64,000 nt of DNA from JAWHTC01 sp032586155 (GTDB lineage Bacteria; Pseudomonadota; Alphaproteobacteria; Rhodobacterales; Rhodobacteraceae). The notes beneath the pieces were generated by a model, which ran no database searches, was not told the origin of the DNA, and worked only from the letters and a program-made list of their open reading frames with translations. The stretch covers positions 248,001 through 312,000 of the forward strand of contig NZ_JAWHTC010000003.1 of assembly GCF_032586155.1 (NCBI RefSeq), in the 5' to 3' direction. Each line of letters starts with the position of its first letter. The stretch's first letter is position 1. The translations under genes and the position numbers were made by a program. Of this stretch, positions 31,943-40,316 are shown in pieces.

Positions 31943-32671
31943 ATGAAACCGGCGAAGATCAGGCTTTTTGTAGAGCACCCTTTGGGGGAAGGACAGAGCG
32001 TTCCGTTGGAGCGGCCACAGGCGCATTATCTTTTCGGCGTGATGCGGCTTTCGGTGGGTGACGCGGTCGCCCTGTTCAACGGGCGTGACGGAGAATGGCA
32101 GGCCGAGGTGGTCGAGGCTGGAAAGCGTGGTGGCGTGTTGACGTGCCAGGCGCAAAGCGGCGAACAGCGCAACCCGCCCGACCTGTGGCTGATGTTTGCC
32201 CCGATCAAAAAGGCGCGCACCGATTTCATTGTCGAGAAGTCGGCCGAGATGGGGGCGTCAACGATTTGCCCAGTGCAGACCGAGTTCACCAATTCCGAGC
32301 GCATCCGGCAGGATCGGTTGCAGGCCCACGCCGTCGAGGCCGCAGAGCAATGCGGGGGGACATATGTCCCCGAAGTCAAGGGGTTGGCGCGTCTGGATCG
32401 GGTTTTGGCCGGTTGGCCCGACGGGCGACAGTTGATGTTTTGTGACGAGGCGCTGGCGGGGGGGGCTTCTGCTCTACCGAGCGGCCTCGCAGGCCAGCCC
32501 TGGGCGATTCTGATCGGGCCGGAGGGTGGGTTTTCTGACACCGAACGCAAACGCCTGTCGGAGTTGGAGTTTGCCCATCCAGTGGCGCTTGGGCCGCGTA
32601 TCTTGCGCGCCGATACGGCGGCAGTGGCAGCAATGACCCTGTGGCAGACACAGTTGGGGGACTGGCAATGA
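31943..32671 (+). CDS. rsmE: 16S rRNA (uracil1498-N3)-methyltransferase
   Basis: A 242-residue SPOUT-class methyltransferase that modifies U1498 of 16S rRNA. An N-terminal PUA-like domain (KIRLFVEHPLGEGQSVPL) precedes the knotted SPOUT domain with LIGPEGGFSDTE and LGPRILRADTAAVAAM, the SAM-binding signature. Divergent from ubiA and overlapping the next gene by four bases (ATGA). Confidence 0.95.
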   Translation: MKPAKIRLFVEHPLGEGQSVPLERPQAHYLFGVMRLSVGDAVALFNGRDGEWQAEVVEAGKRGGVLTCQAQSGEQRNPPDLWLMFAPIKKARTDFIVEKSAEMGASTICPVQTEFTNSERIRQDRLQAHAVEAAEQCGGTYVPEVKGLARLDRVLAGWPDGRQLMFCDEALAGGASALPSGLAGQPWAILIGPEGGFSDTERKRLSELEFAHPVALGPRILRADTAAVAAMTLWQTQLGDWQ

Positions 32672-33183
32672 ACCTGATCCGACCCGAGGCGCGTGACGCC
32701 TTCTGGCGGTGGCGCGAAGTTGTGTTCGGAGCGGTTGTGACCGCCCTGGGCGCGAACTGGGCCTTCACGGCCTACGGCATCCTGAACTGGCTGGGTTGGG
32801 TGGTTCTGATCATAGGGCTGGGGTTGTTGATCACCGGGCTGCAGCGGGCCCGGGTGCGGCCACGCAGTGGCGGTGTCGGGGTGGTTGATCTTGACGAGGC
32901 GCGGCTGAGCTACCTGTTACCGCAGGGGGGTATCGTCGTCCCGCTGTCACAGATCGTTCGGATCGACATCGACACCTTTGCCGGGGGCTCTATGGTCTGG
33001 GTGTTCACCGACGAGGATGGCCACAAGGCACGCATCCCGGCCGGCGCGGCCAAGGCCGAGAAGCTGCTTGATGCGCTCTCACATTTCCCCGGCGCCAGCT
33101 ACAACCGGGTGATCGAGGCCTCTTCGGCCAAGGGCGACAACAGTTTCGTGATCTGGCAGAAGAACACGGCGCGGCTGCATTGA
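32668..33183 (+). CDS. Membrane protein with C-terminal PH-like domain, unknown function
   Basis: A 171-residue protein. Two hydrophobic helices (about residues 18-38 and 42-58, with FGAVVTALGANWAF and WVVLIIGLGLLITGL) precede a beta-rich soluble part (GVVDLDEARLSYLLPQGGIV, then VRIDIDTF) like those in YcxB/PH-type membrane proteins. Its ATG overlaps the rsmE stop, so it is translated with rsmE. Function unknown. Confidence 0.78.
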   Translation: MNLIRPEARDAFWRWREVVFGAVVTALGANWAFTAYGILNWLGWVVLIIGLGLLITGLQRARVRPRSGGVGVVDLDEARLSYLLPQGGIVVPLSQIVRIDIDTFAGGSMVWVFTDEDGHKARIPAGAAKAEKLLDALSHFPGASYNRVIEASSAKGDNSFVIWQKNTARLH

Positions 33184-33252
33184 CACTTGCGAGGTTTCGC
33201 CGCAGAGATTCCTTTCGACAGTTTTAGCGCGATCAGATCGGAGACCTGACCA

Positions 33253-34623
33253 ATGTCCATTCCCCAGTCCGGCGGCGGCCCGATCGAGCGGCGCGAACAA
33301 TTGGCTGAATACCTGTCCGATGGCTGCAAGCCTCGCGAAGACTGGCGGATCGGCACCGAGCATGAGAAGTTCGGCTACTGTAAGGACACATTGTTACCAA
33401 TTCCCTACGAAGGGGAGCGTTCGGTGCTGGCGGTGCTGGAGGGCTTGCGTGACGGGCATGGGTGGGAACCCATCCTCGAAGGCGGAAATCTCATTGGATT
33501 ACAAAAGGATGGGGCGAATGTGAGCCTGGAGCCGGGCGGGCAGTTGGAGCTTTCGGGCGCGCCGCTGGAAACCATCCACCAGACCTGCGACGAAGTTAAT
33601 ACTCATTTGGTCGATGTTAAGGATATCGCCGACAAGGTTGGCGTCGGCTTCATCGGCCTTGGTGCGGCACCGGAATGGACCCACGAGCAGATGCCGTTGA
33701 TGCCCAAAGGGCGCTACAAACTGATGGACGCCTATATGCAGAAAGTCGGCTCCATGGGCCGGGTGATGATGCGGCGGACCTGCACGGTGCAGGTGAACCT
33801 CGATTTCGGCTCCGAGGCCGACATGGTGCAGAAGATGCGGGTGGCGATCGCGCTACAGCCGGTGGCCACGGCGCTTTTCGCCAATTCACCCTTCTTCGAG
33901 GGTAAACCGAACGGTCACAAAAGCTGGCGAAGCCGAGTCTGGCGTGATCTCGATCCGGCGCGCACGGGCATGATCCCGTTCATTTTCGAGGACGGGTTCG
34001 GGTTTGAACGTTGGGTCGATTATGCGCTCGATGTGCCGATGTATTTTGTCTATCGCGACGGCGAGTATATCGACGCGCTGGGCCAGAGTTTCCGTGATTT
34101 TCTAGAGGGTAAGCTGCCCGCGTTGCCGGGCGAGACGCCAACATTGAGCGACTGGGCCGACCACCTGACCACCGCTTTCCCCGAAGCCCGCGTGAAGAAA
34201 TATATCGAGATGCGCGGCGCCGATGGCGGTCCGTGGCGCCGCCTGTGTGCGCTGCCCGCCCTTTGGGTTGGGCTGATGTATGATCAGACCGCTCTGGATG
34301 CGGCCTGGGACATGGTCAAGGACTGGGACGCGGAAACGCGTGAAGCCTGGCGGGTCGAGGCCTCGGTCATGGGTTTGCAGGCGGTTGTCGGCGGGAGGCG
34401 GATGCTGGATCTGGCCGGTGAGGTGCTGGCAATTGCCCGTGAGGGACTGCGCGCGCGGGCCAAACCGGGGGCCGGGGGCATGGTGCCAGACGAGCGCCAT
34501 TTCCTGCACGCGCTGGAGGATTCGGTGACCGATCACAAGGTGCCCGCCGACGAGTTGCTGGAACGCTATCAAGGTGAATGGAATGGCGATCTGAGCCGGA
34601 TTTACGAAGAGTTCGCCTATTGA
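33253..34623 (+). CDS. gshA: Glutamate-cysteine ligase (class II, plant-type)
   Basis: A 456-residue enzyme that joins glutamate and cysteine, the first step of glutathione synthesis. It is of the alphaproteobacterial/plant GCS2 type, seen in RIGTEHEKFGY, SLEPGGQLELSGAPLETIH and MMRRTCTVQVNLDFGSE. The plant enzyme's regulatory disulfide cysteines cannot be matched safely here. GGAG is eleven bases before the ATG. It stands as a single gene converging on plsY. Confidence 0.96.
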   Translation: MSIPQSGGGPIERREQLAEYLSDGCKPREDWRIGTEHEKFGYCKDTLLPIPYEGERSVLAVLEGLRDGHGWEPILEGGNLIGLQKDGANVSLEPGGQLELSGAPLETIHQTCDEVNTHLVDVKDIADKVGVGFIGLGAAPEWTHEQMPLMPKGRYKLMDAYMQKVGSMGRVMMRRTCTVQVNLDFGSEADMVQKMRVAIALQPVATALFANSPFFEGKPNGHKSWRSRVWRDLDPARTGMIPFIFEDGFGFERWVDYALDVPMYFVYRDGEYIDALGQSFRDFLEGKLPALPGETPTLSDWADHLTTAFPEARVKKYIEMRGADGGPWRRLCALPALWVGLMYDQTALDAAWDMVKDWDAETREAWRVEASVMGLQAVVGGRRMLDLAGEVLAIAREGLRARAKPGAGGMVPDERHFLHALEDSVTDHKVPADELLERYQGEWNGDLSRIYEEFAY

Positions 34624-34636
34624 TCGGTAAACGAGC

Positions 34637-34660
34637 GGTTAAGAGAATTTAACCTTTCTT
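34637..34660 (+). terminator. Weak hairpin and T-run after gshA
   Basis: GGTTAA-gagaat-TTAACC is a perfect 6-bp stem only 14 bases after the gshA stop, followed at once by TTTCTT. The stem is AT-rich and the U-run short, so termination would be weak. Confidence 0.4.
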
Positions 34661-34802
34661 AACGCCGTTTTCGTCGAAAATGGGTGTATGGAATCCGTCT
34701 GGCATCTGTCGGGTATCTGTCCCGCGAACGGTGTGCCCCCTGATTTCGGCGGAATTGGTTAAGATTGGGCCGAACGCACGGGTCAGAGCTTGTTTGCAAT
34801 GG

Positions 34803-35408
34803 TTACTTCTTGCCAATCTTCGGCTCGGTTCCGGCATTGATCCGGGCGATGTTTTCGCGGTGGCGCCAGAAGAGCAGCAGGGTCAGGATCGCGCCCAGAA
34901 TGATGGCGGTGTTGACGCCGAAAACCAGCATCCAGAGCGGTGACGACCCGGCGGCAAACAGAGCCGAGAGCGATGAAATCCGGCTCAGCAATGCGGTGAA
35001 AAGCCAGGTGGCGCAACAGGCCAGCCCCACCGGCCAGGCCAGTGCCAGCATGATGCCAAGGAATGTGGCGACGCCCTTGCCGCCCTTGAAGCCCAGCCAG
35101 ACCGGGAAGCAATGGCCGAGAAAAGCGAAGAGAGCGGCGATTTGGGCCGCGTCCTCGCCGACAATCCAACGCGCCAGCAAGACGGCGACCGCGCCCTTGG
35201 CGCCATCGAGCAGCAGTGTCAATGCAGCGGCCTTTTTCGAACCAGTGCGCAAGACATTGGTCGCCCCGATATTGCCCGAGCCGATCTCGCGCAGGTTGCC
35301 CAGCCCCATGAGCTTGGATAGCACTATGCCGAAGGGGATCGACCCCAGAAGGTAGCCAAGCACCGCCCAGAGGGCGAGCGTTCCGTAGCTGGCCTCGATG
35401 AATGGCAT
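34803..35408 (-). CDS. plsY: Glycerol-3-phosphate acyltransferase
   Basis: A 201-residue inner-membrane enzyme that transfers acyl groups from acyl-phosphate to glycerol-3-phosphate, the first step of phospholipid synthesis. All three PlsY motifs are visible: SIPFGIVLSKLMGLGNLREIG with GSGNIGATNVLRTGSK, LGHCFPVWLGFKGGKGVAT, and the third near GVNTAIILGAI. It is the last gene of the pyrB operon and overlaps the stop of the pseudo-dihydroorotase gene by one base. Confidence 0.96.
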   Translation of the reverse strand: MPFIEASYGTLALWAVLGYLLGSIPFGIVLSKLMGLGNLREIGSGNIGATNVLRTGSKKAAALTLLLDGAKGAVAVLLARWIVGEDAAQIAALFAFLGHCFPVWLGFKGGKGVATFLGIMLALAWPVGLACCATWLFTALLSRISSLSALFAAGSSPLWMLVFGVNTAIILGAILTLLLFWRHRENIARINAGTEPKIGKK

Positions 35409-36679
35409 CAGCCGTAAACCCTTTCTCCGCCGACATAAGTGGCGGTCACCTTACCCTGCATACGCTGGCCGTCAAATGGGGTGTTTTTCGATTTCGATTT
35501 AAGCGTAGTGCGGTCGAGCACGAAGGGTTTGTTCGGGTCAAACAGGACCAGGTCGGCTGGTGCGCCGGATGACAAGCGGCCCGAGGCAAGGTTCAGGCGT
35601 CTGGCCGGGTTGAGCGAAATGGCGCGGAAAAGCTGCGGCAAAGTCAGCTGGTCCGCATGCACAAGGCGCAGGGCGGCTGGCAGGAAGGTTTCCAGTGCCA
35701 CGGCACCCGAGGCCGCCTCTTCAAACGGCAGTCGTTTGCTTTCCTCGTCCTGTGGCGTGTGCATCGACGAGATCGTGTCGATCAGGCCCGAGGCCACCGC
35801 CTCGACCACCGCCAGACGGTCGTCTTCCGAGCGCAGCGGTGGCTTGACCTTGAAGAACGTGCGGTAGTCGGCAACATCGAGCTCGTTCAGGGTCAGGTGG
35901 TGAATCGAGGTGCCGGCAGTGATGTTGAGCCCGTTCTTCTTGGCCCGTTCCAGCGCAGGCAAGGCGCGCGACGTGGTGATCTGATCGGCGTGATAGCGCG
36001 CGCCGGTCATCTCCAGCAGCGCGAGGTCACGGTCGAGCCCCATGCGTTCGGCCATGGGCGAGACCCCCGAGAGGCCGCGCAGCGAAGCGAATTTGCCCGA
36101 GGTGGCGGCGGCACCGTCGGACAGGATCGGGTCCTGGACGTGGGCGATGACCAGCGCGCCGAGGCTTTTGGCGTAGGTCAAGGCGCGGGAGAACACCTTG
36201 GGATTCGCGATCACGCTGTCGCAATCGGTGAAGGCCACGGCACCGGCATCCATCAGGAAGCCGATCTCGGCCATTTCACGACCCTTGCGGCCCTTGGTCA
36301 GGGCGGCCATCGGCAGGACATTGACCGGGGCAGCCTCGTTGGCGCGACGGCGGACGAACTCCAGCGCCTCGGGCGTGTCGATGGCGGGCAGGGTGTCGGG
36401 GCGGGTGACCATGGTGGTGACACCACCGGCTGCGGCGGCGAGGCCCGCGGAACGATAACTTTCCTTGTGGCGTTCACCAGGCTCGCAGACCTTGACGCCG
36501 ATGTCGACGATACCGGGGGCGAGACAGTGGCCATTGCAGTCGATGGTTTCGTCAACCTGCTCGCCCGGCTCTTTCGTGCCAGTTTCGCAGATGACGCCGT
36601 TTTCGATCAGCAGCCAACCGGGGGTTTCGGATTGCGCCTCGGGGTCGATCAGGCGGGCATTGGTGAGAAGGGTTTTCAT
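35408..36679 (-). CDS. pyrX: Dihydroorotase-like protein lacking catalytic residues (PyrX / PyrC' type)
   Basis: A 423-residue amidohydrolase-fold protein with a dihydroorotase body, but the metal site is gone. Where active enzymes have Asp-x-His-x-His before LREPG, this has DIGVKVCEPGERHKES. The later catalytic Asp region (normally TDHAPH) reads SSMHTPQDEESK. So it should not hydrolyse dihydroorotate. In Pseudomonas an inactive PyrC-like chain of the same length is needed to assemble aspartate carbamoyltransferase with PyrB; pyrB is in this same operon. I infer that role here. An active pyrC must then exist elsewhere. Confidence 0.85.
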   Translation of the reverse strand: MKTLLTNARLIDPEAQSETPGWLLIENGVICETGTKEPGEQVDETIDCNGHCLAPGIVDIGVKVCEPGERHKESYRSAGLAAAAGGVTTMVTRPDTLPAIDTPEALEFVRRRANEAAPVNVLPMAALTKGRKGREMAEIGFLMDAGAVAFTDCDSVIANPKVFSRALTYAKSLGALVIAHVQDPILSDGAAATSGKFASLRGLSGVSPMAERMGLDRDLALLEMTGARYHADQITTSRALPALERAKKNGLNITAGTSIHHLTLNELDVADYRTFFKVKPPLRSEDDRLAVVEAVASGLIDTISSMHTPQDEESKRLPFEEAASGAVALETFLPAALRLVHADQLTLPQLFRAISLNPARRLNLASGRLSSGAPADLVLFDPNKPFVLDRTTLKSKSKNTPFDGQRMQGKVTATYVGGERVYG

Positions 36680-37260
36680 GTCTCGTCCCCAGATTGGATG
36701 TCGCGCATTAGCCGATAGACCTCGGAGGCCTCCTCGATCCGTTCGAAACCGACGGGTACCCGGTAGGTGCCGTTTCTGCCGCGTCGCACGTCATGGGCAA
36801 AATAGATCGTCCCGGGATGACCGCCGTCATAGTCCAGCGCGGTTTTGACGGTGATCGGGTAGGATTTCAAGCGTTTCCCCTTGAGCGGCAAGTTGGTGGC
36901 GACAAAGGCATGGCGGTTGGTCAGCGTGTACCAGGTATGGCGGGCACGATAGGCGCGGGTGAAGGCATAACCTCCGGCCATGTGCAACCCGACAAAGACG
37001 AAGATCATCCCGAACAGGGGGAAGACGTAGCGGAAGAACCAGGGTGCGTTCGAAGACCAAGTCATCGAGATCGCCATGGAAACCCAGAAAATCGCAAAGA
37101 CGGTGAAAAAGATGCCCATCACGACCTGCATCGGGCGCACCGGCAACAGCGAAAGTTTCGTGTTGGGGCGGCCCTGCCAGAGGATTTCTTCGCCGTCGCG
37201 CAGGATGTCTTCCCATCCCGCGGTGGCGATGACATTCTGCTGCCCGGTGGGGGTGTTCAT
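36676..37260 (-). CDS. PH-like membrane protein 1 of the pyr operon
   Basis: A 194-residue protein. The opening EDILRDGEEILWQGRPNTKL is the usual entry to a bacterial PH (bPH) domain. Two hydrophobic helices follow (about residues 45-65 and 78-100), then WYTLTNRHAFVATNL, the PH-type strand with Thr-Asn-Arg, and a beta-rich end. Overlaps of four bases on both sides tie it to the operon. A role in the membrane is likely; no partner or ligand is known to me. Confidence 0.8.
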   Translation of the reverse strand: MNTPTGQQNVIATAGWEDILRDGEEILWQGRPNTKLSLLPVRPMQVVMGIFFTVFAIFWVSMAISMTWSSNAPWFFRYVFPLFGMIFVFVGLHMAGGYAFTRAYRARHTWYTLTNRHAFVATNLPLKGKRLKSYPITVKTALDYDGGHPGTIYFAHDVRRGRNGTYRVPVGFERIEEASEVYRLMRDIQSGDET

Positions 37261-37715
37261 GGCCGCCCTCCGGCGCGGACGCGTTCGATCAGGGCCTTGG
37301 CGGCCTTTGCGTCGAGTTGATATTTGATCAGGTTTTTGCCGCCAGACTGGGTGACCACCTGCACCGCCGACATCAGGGTATTGACCGATTTGACCTCGCG
37401 CAGACCGATTGCGCGGCCCCCGGGACCCAGAAGGCGACGATCGGTCAGATCCCAGCGTTGGGTGAGTTCGTCTGAGGCGACATACCAGCCGCGCAGGATA
37501 ATCGCCGCCAACCCGCCAATCGCCCCGGTCCAGACATGCGGATTGCCCAGCACCCAGAGGATCGCCATGCCGACGCCCATGGCAATCGCCGCCATCCAGG
37601 CGTGATCGCGGATGTAGGTGCCGCGGTCGGGTGTGAGGCTGGCCAACAGCTCTTCGCCCTCGTTCAGCGGAGCGGTCGGAGTGTTGTCGTATTTCAGGTC
37701 GGGTGCGTCAGGCAT
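37257..37715 (-). CDS. PH-like membrane protein 2 of the pyr operon
   Basis: A 152-residue protein with the same layout as its neighbours: LNEGEELLASLTPDRGTY, two hydrophobic helices (about residues 43-72), then RWDLTDRRLLGPGGRAIGLR where 'LTDRRLL' is the PH-type strand, and a closing amphipathic helix with AKAAKALIERVR. The open frame runs further upstream but the ATG at 37715 begins the conserved pattern. It overlaps both neighbouring genes (8 bases upstream, 4 downstream). Confidence 0.8.
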   Translation of the reverse strand: MPDAPDLKYDNTPTAPLNEGEELLASLTPDRGTYIRDHAWMAAIAMGVGMAILWVLGNPHVWTGAIGGLAAIILRGWYVASDELTQRWDLTDRRLLGPGGRAIGLREVKSVNTLMSAVQVVTQSGGKNLIKYQLDAKAAKALIERVRAGGRP

Positions 37716-38226
37716 GGGATTCAGTGTCTTGTTTGGGAGCGTCGGGGTGCAGGGCCTTCTGTGCGGCCTCGATTTCCGATTGGATCTCGCGTGGGCGGGA
37801 AACGAACCGCATCGCAGTCGATGTTCCGCCTTCGAACCCCAATTGCAGCGCCCACCACAACCAGGGGCGCATCCATTCGATTCTTGCAAGCGGCACGGCA
37901 GCGTCCTCTTCCGGCGCGCCGACACGCTCGTAGATCAATCGCCGGTTGGTCAAGTGCCAACGATCGTTGCGGTGGCGGAACCACGTGGTGATATCGTCGA
38001 ACACGATCAGGAAAATGACGGTAAAGCAGGGCACCGCAATCAGCCATTGCACCAGCGTAAGATAGCCGAGGCTGGCCAGCACCACGGCGGTGGCAAAGGC
38101 CAGCATCAGTGCGCGCTGGGCAAAGAGAAACATTTGCGGCTTCCATGTTCCCAGAAGTTGCTCGCCATCCTGGAACTGAGTCACCGGGGCAGGGTCGCTA
38201 GGGTTATGAGGCCCTGATGTGTTCAT
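37708..38226 (-). CDS. PH-like membrane protein 3 of the pyr operon
   Basis: A 172-residue protein, third of a set of likely tandem relatives: FQDGEQLLGTWKPQMFLF, two helices (about residues 38-75, with FATAVVLASLGYL), then DRWHLTNRRLIYERVG, the same 'LTNRRL' strand as in the others, and a charged C-terminal tail. Its start codon overlaps the stop of a 35-residue peptide gene. Three such proteins in a row suggests a heteromeric membrane complex. Confidence 0.8.
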   Translation of the reverse strand: MNTSGPHNPSDPAPVTQFQDGEQLLGTWKPQMFLFAQRALMLAFATAVVLASLGYLTLVQWLIAVPCFTVIFLIVFDDITTWFRHRNDRWHLTNRRLIYERVGAPEEDAAVPLARIEWMRPWLWWALQLGFEGGTSTAMRFVSRPREIQSEIEAAQKALHPDAPKQDTESHA

Positions 38227-38330
38227 CCTGCAACCCAGATCATTATGCCCATCAAGGCGAACATGACCAGAAGCGCCACCATGGCGACCATGCCGCTGGC
38301 GCGTGGATCCTTGGGGTCTTCCTGGGACAT
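38223..38330 (-). CDS. 35-residue single-helix membrane peptide
   Basis: A short frame on the minus strand coding MSQEDPKDPRASGMVAMVAL and one hydrophobic helix to its end (LLVMFALMGIMIWVAG). Its stop overlaps the start of PH-like protein 3 by four bases (ATGA), and it begins 25 bases after the previous gene. Position and pattern, a charged front and one clean helix, make it a likely real small membrane protein and a possible subunit of the same complex. Confidence 0.65.
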   Translation of the reverse strand: MSQEDPKDPRASGMVAMVALLVMFALMGIMIWVAG

Positions 38331-38355
38331 GGTGGGGTCTCTTTCGGGGTCGGGA

Positions 38356-38934
38356 TTATAGGGTGAAGATTTGCCAGAGTAGGATGGCGGCAATTGCCGC
38401 GATCAGCAAGAGCAACGGGGGCCAGGGGGATCGGGTGCGGGGCATGTCGGAAGGGGTGCCTGTCGCGCCGATGCGGGCGCGGCTGCCGGGCGGGGTGAAC
38501 CGTCCCATGCGGTTGTCGGCCCCGGGCAGTGCATAGGTGGCAACCAGATTCAGCGACCGAATGGGAGAAAGCCGTGTGGCCCTCCGATCAAAGGCCTGGG
38601 ACAGCAGCAACAGAGCATAGCCCTTGATTGCATCGAGCCGGGCGGCATCGGGGGCAAGGGTTTCGGGTGCAAGGTCGTAGCCCTCGCTCAGATAGCCCCT
38701 AAGGCCCAGTCCCGCGAGATCGGTCGTGTCGAACAGCTCGGCGTGGCGGTCGTCGAGACCGCCGATGCCCAACAACTGGGCGGCAGGTGAGGGGGTGGGC
38801 TGTGTGCCGTTTACCGGTTGCAGCATCTCACGCATCGCTTCGCGGGGCAGGTTGATGGCAAAAAGCCGAAGGATGTCATGCTCACCAGCGGGGATGTCGA
38901 TCGTTGTCCCTTCGCTGCCTGGCGCAGTGGTCAT
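38356..38934 (-). CDS. Tail-anchored protein of unknown function in the pyr operon
   Basis: A 192-residue protein. The soluble part (residues 1-165) has an alpha-rich front (EHDILRLFAINLPREAMREML) and a middle with DDRHAELFDTTDLAGLGL. One hydrophobic C-terminal helix (PWPPLLLLIAAIAAILLWQI) would anchor it with the bulk in the cytoplasm. It overlaps pyrB by four bases. I do not recognise the family. Confidence 0.78.
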   Translation of the reverse strand: MTTAPGSEGTTIDIPAGEHDILRLFAINLPREAMREMLQPVNGTQPTPSPAAQLLGIGGLDDRHAELFDTTDLAGLGLRGYLSEGYDLAPETLAPDAARLDAIKGYALLLLSQAFDRRATRLSPIRSLNLVATYALPGADNRMGRFTPPGSRARIGATGTPSDMPRTRSPWPPLLLLIAAIAAILLWQIFTL

Positions 38935-39881
38935 GCCATAACGGCCTGGGGCGCTGGGGCCAGGTTGCGGGCCAGCAGGTCCATCGCCGCCATGCGTACC
39001 GCGACACCCATTTCCACTTGTTCCTGGATTACCGAGCGGTTGATGTCGTCGGCAATGTCGCCGTCGATCTCGACCCCGCGGTTCATCGGGCCGGGGTGCA
39101 TGACGATGGCGTCGGATTTGGCATGCGAGAGCTTCTCGGCATCCAGCCCGTAGCGATGATAATACTCGCGCTCAGACGGGATGAAGCCGCCATCCATGCG
39201 TTCCTTCTGCAGGCGCAGCATCATCACCACGTCGACGTCCTTCAGCCCTTCTTCCATGTCGTCATAGACTTCGACCCCGAATTCGCCGATTTGGCTCGGC
39301 ATCAGGGTCGGTGGGCCGACAAGGCGGACGCGGTTTTCCATCTTGCCCAGAAGCAGGATATTCGAGCGCGCCACGCGGGAATGGGCAATATCGCCGCAGA
39401 TGGCGATGTTGAGCCGGTGCAGCCGGCCTTTGGCCCGGCGGATGGTCAGCGCATCGAGAAGCGCCTGGGTCGGATGCTCGTGACGCCCGTCGCCCGCGTT
39501 CAGCACGGCGCAATTCACCTTCTGCGCCAACAGGTCGACAGCGCCGGAATTAGGATGCCGCACCACCAGCAGATCGGGATGCATCGCGTTCAGCGTCAGA
39601 GCGGTGTCGATCAGGGTCTCGCCCTTTTTGATGGAACTGGCCTGCATCGCCATGTTCATTACGTCCGCCCCAAGCCGCTTGCCCGCCAGCTCGAAACTGG
39701 CCTGGGTGCGGGTCGAGTTCTCGAAGAACATGTTGATCTGGGTCAGCCCGGCCAGCGCCTCGGAATGCTTCACCGTCGAGCGGTTGAGCGTCACATATTG
39801 ATCGGCAAGGTCGAGAACGGTGGTGATTTCCAACGGAGAGAGCGGTTCGATCCCCAGAAGATGCCGGTGTGGAAAGCTCAT
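38931..39881 (-). CDS. pyrB: Aspartate carbamoyltransferase catalytic subunit
   Basis: A 316-residue enzyme joining carbamoyl phosphate and aspartate in pyrimidine synthesis. The carbamoyl-phosphate loop FFENSTRTQASFE is at residues 52-64; HPTQALLDALT, and the C-terminal HPGPMNRG, are intact. No PyrI regulatory chain gene is seen. It opens the operon that ends with the pseudo-dihydroorotase and plsY, consistent with the PyrB-PyrX complex of the Pseudomonas type, although it lacks the long N-terminal extension of the Pseudomonas chain. Confidence 0.97.
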   Translation of the reverse strand: MSFPHRHLLGIEPLSPLEITTVLDLADQYVTLNRSTVKHSEALAGLTQINMFFENSTRTQASFELAGKRLGADVMNMAMQASSIKKGETLIDTALTLNAMHPDLLVVRHPNSGAVDLLAQKVNCAVLNAGDGRHEHPTQALLDALTIRRAKGRLHRLNIAICGDIAHSRVARSNILLLGKMENRVRLVGPPTLMPSQIGEFGVEVYDDMEEGLKDVDVVMMLRLQKERMDGGFIPSEREYYHRYGLDAEKLSHAKSDAIVMHPGPMNRGVEIDGDIADDINRSVIQEQVEMGVAVRMAAMDLLARNLAPAPQAVMA

Positions 39882-40316
39882 GGGCGGCGCCTCTCTTGTC
39901 GTGACTGGGGCGGTTATAGGAAGGGGAGGGGACGGAGTCTAGCGGTTGGCGAAGGAACTCGCTTTGCCACGCTCCCACCCGCCCACCCCGCATGACAAAG
40001 CGTGTTCACCGCTCGTTTGGGCGTCACTTTTAGGGGTTGTCGTTGCGCAGGTGAGTATTTTCACCAAGATAGAGATGAAGGGACCATGCAAGCCGGGACT
40101 CTTTCTTGGTCGAACTTGGTCGAAATTCTCAAATCCAACCGTTGCAGCGCGCGCTTCAATCGCAATTGAGGAACCACGCCGAGCGTGAGCTCGGCGCCAC
40201 CAGATGCCATGCGGGGCCGAGCGCAGCTAGGACCCGGGCGACGCCGTCAGGCGGCGCAACCCTACTGGCGCAATTCATCGGTTCAGGTGGCGGGCTGGAT
40301 CGGATAGGTTGGAGCC
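39882..40316. other. 435-base intergenic region with hairpins and a repeat edge motif
   Basis: Between the divergent pyrB and uracil-DNA glycosylase genes. No gene is convincing. GAGTATTTTCACCAAGATAG (40053-40072) matches the edge motif of the dispersed repeat. Downstream are a perfect stem GCCGAGC-gtga-GCTCGGC (40178-40195) and CGCC-gtca-GGCG near 40240, in GC-rich sequence of a different texture from the flanking genes. It may be a dispersed element of the roseobacter type. The pyrB promoter should lie in the left 100 bases; I see no clear boxes. Confidence 0.45.

Noticed and set aside
34680..34943. 87-residue plus-strand frame between gshA and plsY
   Set aside because: Mostly antisense to plsY and without a ribosome-binding site.
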